DNA of 64,000 nucleotides from Bacillus horti (GTDB taxonomy: Bacteria > Bacillota > Bacilli > Caldalkalibacillales > JCM-10596). Each line of letters opens with the position of its first letter. The stretch's first letter is position 1. A model generated the notes under the pieces. It saw only the letters and a program-made list of their open reading frames with translations, was not told the origin of the DNA and searched no databases. The translations under genes and the position numbers were made by a program. The stretch spans positions 113,440-177,439 of the forward strand of contig NZ_JAUSTY010000009.1 in assembly GCF_030813115.1 (NCBI RefSeq). The letters run 5' to 3'. Below, in pieces: positions 62,136-64,000 of this stretch.

Positions 62136-64000
62136 ATGGGTAACGGTAAACAATACCTTCTCAGTTTCACTGCCTTTTTTCATACTGGGAAGCAGTACTC
62201 GATCTCCTATAATCTTCACCAAAGAATTGCAACCCAAAATAAATACCCTTATATGTTCGATCCATGGAGTAGATTTCAGGCATTAAAAATGGATGAGCTA
62301 AAGCATGGTATGAAGAGAAGGGCAAAATACAGTAAGCTTTATCCTTTACACAAGCTAGGCATTTTAACAGATGTGGAGGGAGAGCTTGAACGAGCTCCCT
62401 TACATTCAAAAGGTATACAAATAGAAGCTGATAATCATGAGTATATGTCGATGGGTGAGCCTATTAGGACTTCTGAAATTGAGGAGGTTGTTGAGCCTTT
62501 TCATCGCTACTTATATGGTATAGATGAGCAACAAATATCTGGATTAAACCTTGAAAAAGAGAAAGTATATGACCTTGAAAACCTAAACTTATCCTCTAGT
62601 GAACCTAACATTCAAGAAGTTAATATAGATAGAATACTTTTCCAAAACAAAAAAGAGCTTATTTTACAGGCCAATTTCAATAAGAGTTTATCTGCTGAAA
62701 AATTAACTAGTGATATGTTAAGTGTCGAGCTTAATGAAGCTCAGGCGTTATCTTTACAAGATATAGAGAGACTCTCTGATGAGTATGCTAATGTGATCAA
62801 TCATGAATTTACTCATTTAGAATCTAGTCCATCTACTTTAAGGGATTCAGCTGGTCAGATGCAAGAAGAAATTCTTGTTCCAGAGAATGAACATATAGAA
62901 TACGTAAATATAGAAGAAAAAATCTCTATGCATCTGAATGAAGAAAACAACTTTATAGTGGCAGATGAGCTACTTACTGATTCTTCAAGGCTTCTACAGA
63001 TTATGTATGGCACAGAAGTCTTAGAGCAAATTCATTCTAAAATACGTGATGTTGTAACTTCTTTAGAAAAAGATGATCTAGCTCAGAATGTGTTGGATAG
63101 TGAAGGGAAGGTAGAAGAAACTACTCTTACTGATAAACAACAAGTGGATAATGAAGCCATTTTGTTTGGTCAAGACGATTTACTGCAAGTAAATATGGAG
63201 CAGGGTAGACGTGAAGCTGAGATGCATAGCTATCAAGAAGGATCTATCAATAATGGTAGAGAAGCTGTGCATTCTGAAGAATACATTCCTCTTCAGAGAA
63301 GTGCAACTATTGAAACAGAAAGCATTCTATCAGAAATGTTTGAAAAGGCTAATGACTTATCTCCATTTATGATAGATGTTAGTCAAGACTTTATTCAAGC
63401 AGATGTAAACAGTAAGCGGGATGTTGTTATTCATTCGCATGACTTCACTGAATCTAGTTCTCAGCTTGGGGTGGATCTAATTGATGACGATCAAGCTCGT
63501 GCGTCAAGTACTGTAGAAACTAGCTACTCAACTGTAGAAATGGTTAATAAACATACTGATCAAATTTTGTCAGTAGAGCTTCATAATCATGAAGATATGA
63601 ATTCTCGTCACCCAGTAGAGTTATCTAACCATGACCTTTCTACAAATATATTCTCGCAGCCGTTTCACCTAGAAAAGGTAGAGGAGTCTACCTCCGATAA
63701 ATTCTATGGTCAAGACTTTTACTTAGCTGATCATGAGTTAGCAGACCATGCAGGAATAGAATCTCTTGGGCTTAGCAATGAAAGTAGCAAAGGTACGGTT
63801 ACTTTGGCTTCTGATGTGAATTTATTCCAAAAAATTGATCAAGCTGAAAATTGGCATATCGATGATCTGGGCGAATTCTCCATAGAAAGGGCTCAAAGTA
63901 GCGACAGCTCTTATGAAATCGTGAATGAATTACCTATGGAAAGAGCTCAAAGTAGTGATAGCTCTTATGAAATCGTGAATGAATTACCTATGGAAAGAGC
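62136..64000 (+). CDS. Long repetitive protein, 5' part (runs off the window)
   Basis: AAAGGTAGGTGG precedes the ATG. The frame is open to the last base (621 complete codons). The start is MGNGKQYLLSFTAFFHTGKQ, followed by a basic Tyr-rich region (about 25-75). From about 80 on the chain becomes strongly acidic and rich in Ser, Glu, Asp, Asn and Leu, with no recognisable fold. At about residue 580 (63873) an 18-residue tandem repeat begins (ERAQSSDSSYEIVNELPM type). It may be a very long fibre, a disordered anchor or a repeat-rich effector. The true length is unknown. Confidence 0.6.
   Translation, partial: MGNGKQYLLSFTAFFHTGKQYSISYNLHQRIATQNKYPYMFDPWSRFQALKMDELKHGMKRRAKYSKLYPLHKLGILTDVEGELERAPLHSKGIQIEADNHEYMSMGEPIRTSEIEEVVEPFHRYLYGIDEQQISGLNLEKEKVYDLENLNLSSSEPNIQEVNIDRILFQNKKELILQANFNKSLSAEKLTSDMLSVELNEAQALSLQDIERLSDEYANVINHEFTHLESSPSTLRDSAGQMQEEILVPENEHIEYVNIEEKISMHLNEENNFIVADELLTDSSRLLQIMYGTEVLEQIHSKIRDVVTSLEKDDLAQNVLDSEGKVEETTLTDKQQVDNEAILFGQDDLLQVNMEQGRREAEMHSYQEGSINNGREAVHSEEYIPLQRSATIETESILSEMFEKANDLSPFMIDVSQDFIQADVNSKRDVVIHSHDFTESSSQLGVDLIDDDQARASSTVETSYSTVEMVNKHTDQILSVELHNHEDMNSRHPVELSNHDLSTNIFSQPFHLEKVEESTSDKFYGQDFYLADHELADHAGIESLGLSNESSKGTVTLASDVNLFQKIDQAENWHIDDLGEFSIERAQSSDSSYEIVNELPMERAQSSDSSYEIVNELPMER
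63873..64000 (+). repeat. 54-bp (18-codon) in-frame tandem repeat, continuing past the window
   Basis: Copies at 63873-63926, 63927-63980 and the first 20 bases of a third at 63981. Copy 2 and the start of copy 3 are nearly identical; copy 1 differs in its first four codons. The unit codes for ELPMERAQSSDSSYEIVN. Confidence 0.9.

Noticed and set aside
62167..62409. 80-codon minus-strand frame at the start of the repetitive gene
   Set aside because: No RBS and it lies fully inside the plus-strand gene that has a good RBS and stays open to the window end.
63873..64000. Possible CRISPR or intergenic direct repeat
   Set aside because: The 54-bp unit is a multiple of three, has no spacers and stays inside one open frame, so it is a protein-coding repeat.

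Overview
The window looks like a chromosomal segment of a Bacillota bacterium of order Bacillales, probably Bacillaceae-like. The reasons are Shine-Dalgarno sites close to AAAGGAGG before nearly every gene, low-to-moderate GC, the Bacillus-type methionine salvage set (mtnKA, mtnE, mtnW, mtnX-mtnB, mtnD) with a SAM-I riboswitch, a YrzI-like small protein and S-layer homology (SLH) modules. The species cannot be named from sequence alone. No rRNA, tRNA, transposase, integrase or CRISPR array was seen.

Region A (1-9.2 kb) is the baseplate end of a contractile-injection-type (eCIS-like) locus that begins upstream of the window. It holds two baseplate-J-family proteins (the first cut by the window edge), a tail-protein-I-like wedge protein and a conserved accessory protein. 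A convergent pair follows: a DUF4280 (PAAR-like) spike-tip candidate and a membrane-anchored MORN-repeat protein. Region B (9.4-17.9 kb) is a co-directional cassette: a receptor whose cyclase-like domain has lost its key catalytic residues, a divergent alanine-racemase-like enzyme, an orphan ABC-type substrate-binding protein, an MFS transporter with an extracytoplasmic sensor half, and a GNAT enzyme.

Region C (18-41 kb) is mostly housekeeping. It carries a papain-like hydrolase, a LysE exporter divergent from a MocR regulator with a clear operator, TrmL, the complete methionine salvage block (with an MtnX-MtnB fusion), a cluster of tiny ORFs, a giant GNAT fusion, amidohydrolases, a threonine aldolase and a carbamoylase-like hydrolase.

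Region D (41.2-64 kb) is phage-derived. A control stretch (degenerate metallophosphoesterase, sigma-like factor, LexA-box-like palindrome, XRE regulator, small genes) precedes a tail module on the plus strand. In order this holds a tube-like structural protein, a tail chaperone with a canonical A AAA AAG -1 frameshift site, a tape measure protein, two adjacent proteins that together carry three SLH repeats (one split by a 225-residue insertion), a large lysozyme-like/M23/hub protein, small connectors, three related fibre-like proteins with mosaic C-termini, and a very long open frame entering an 18-residue tandem repeat at the window end. No capsid, portal, terminase, sheath or integrase gene is visible, so this is either a headless tail-like particle or one end of a larger element. 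The SLH modules suggest attachment to the S-layer/cell-wall polymer, and this is the most unusual feature of the window.
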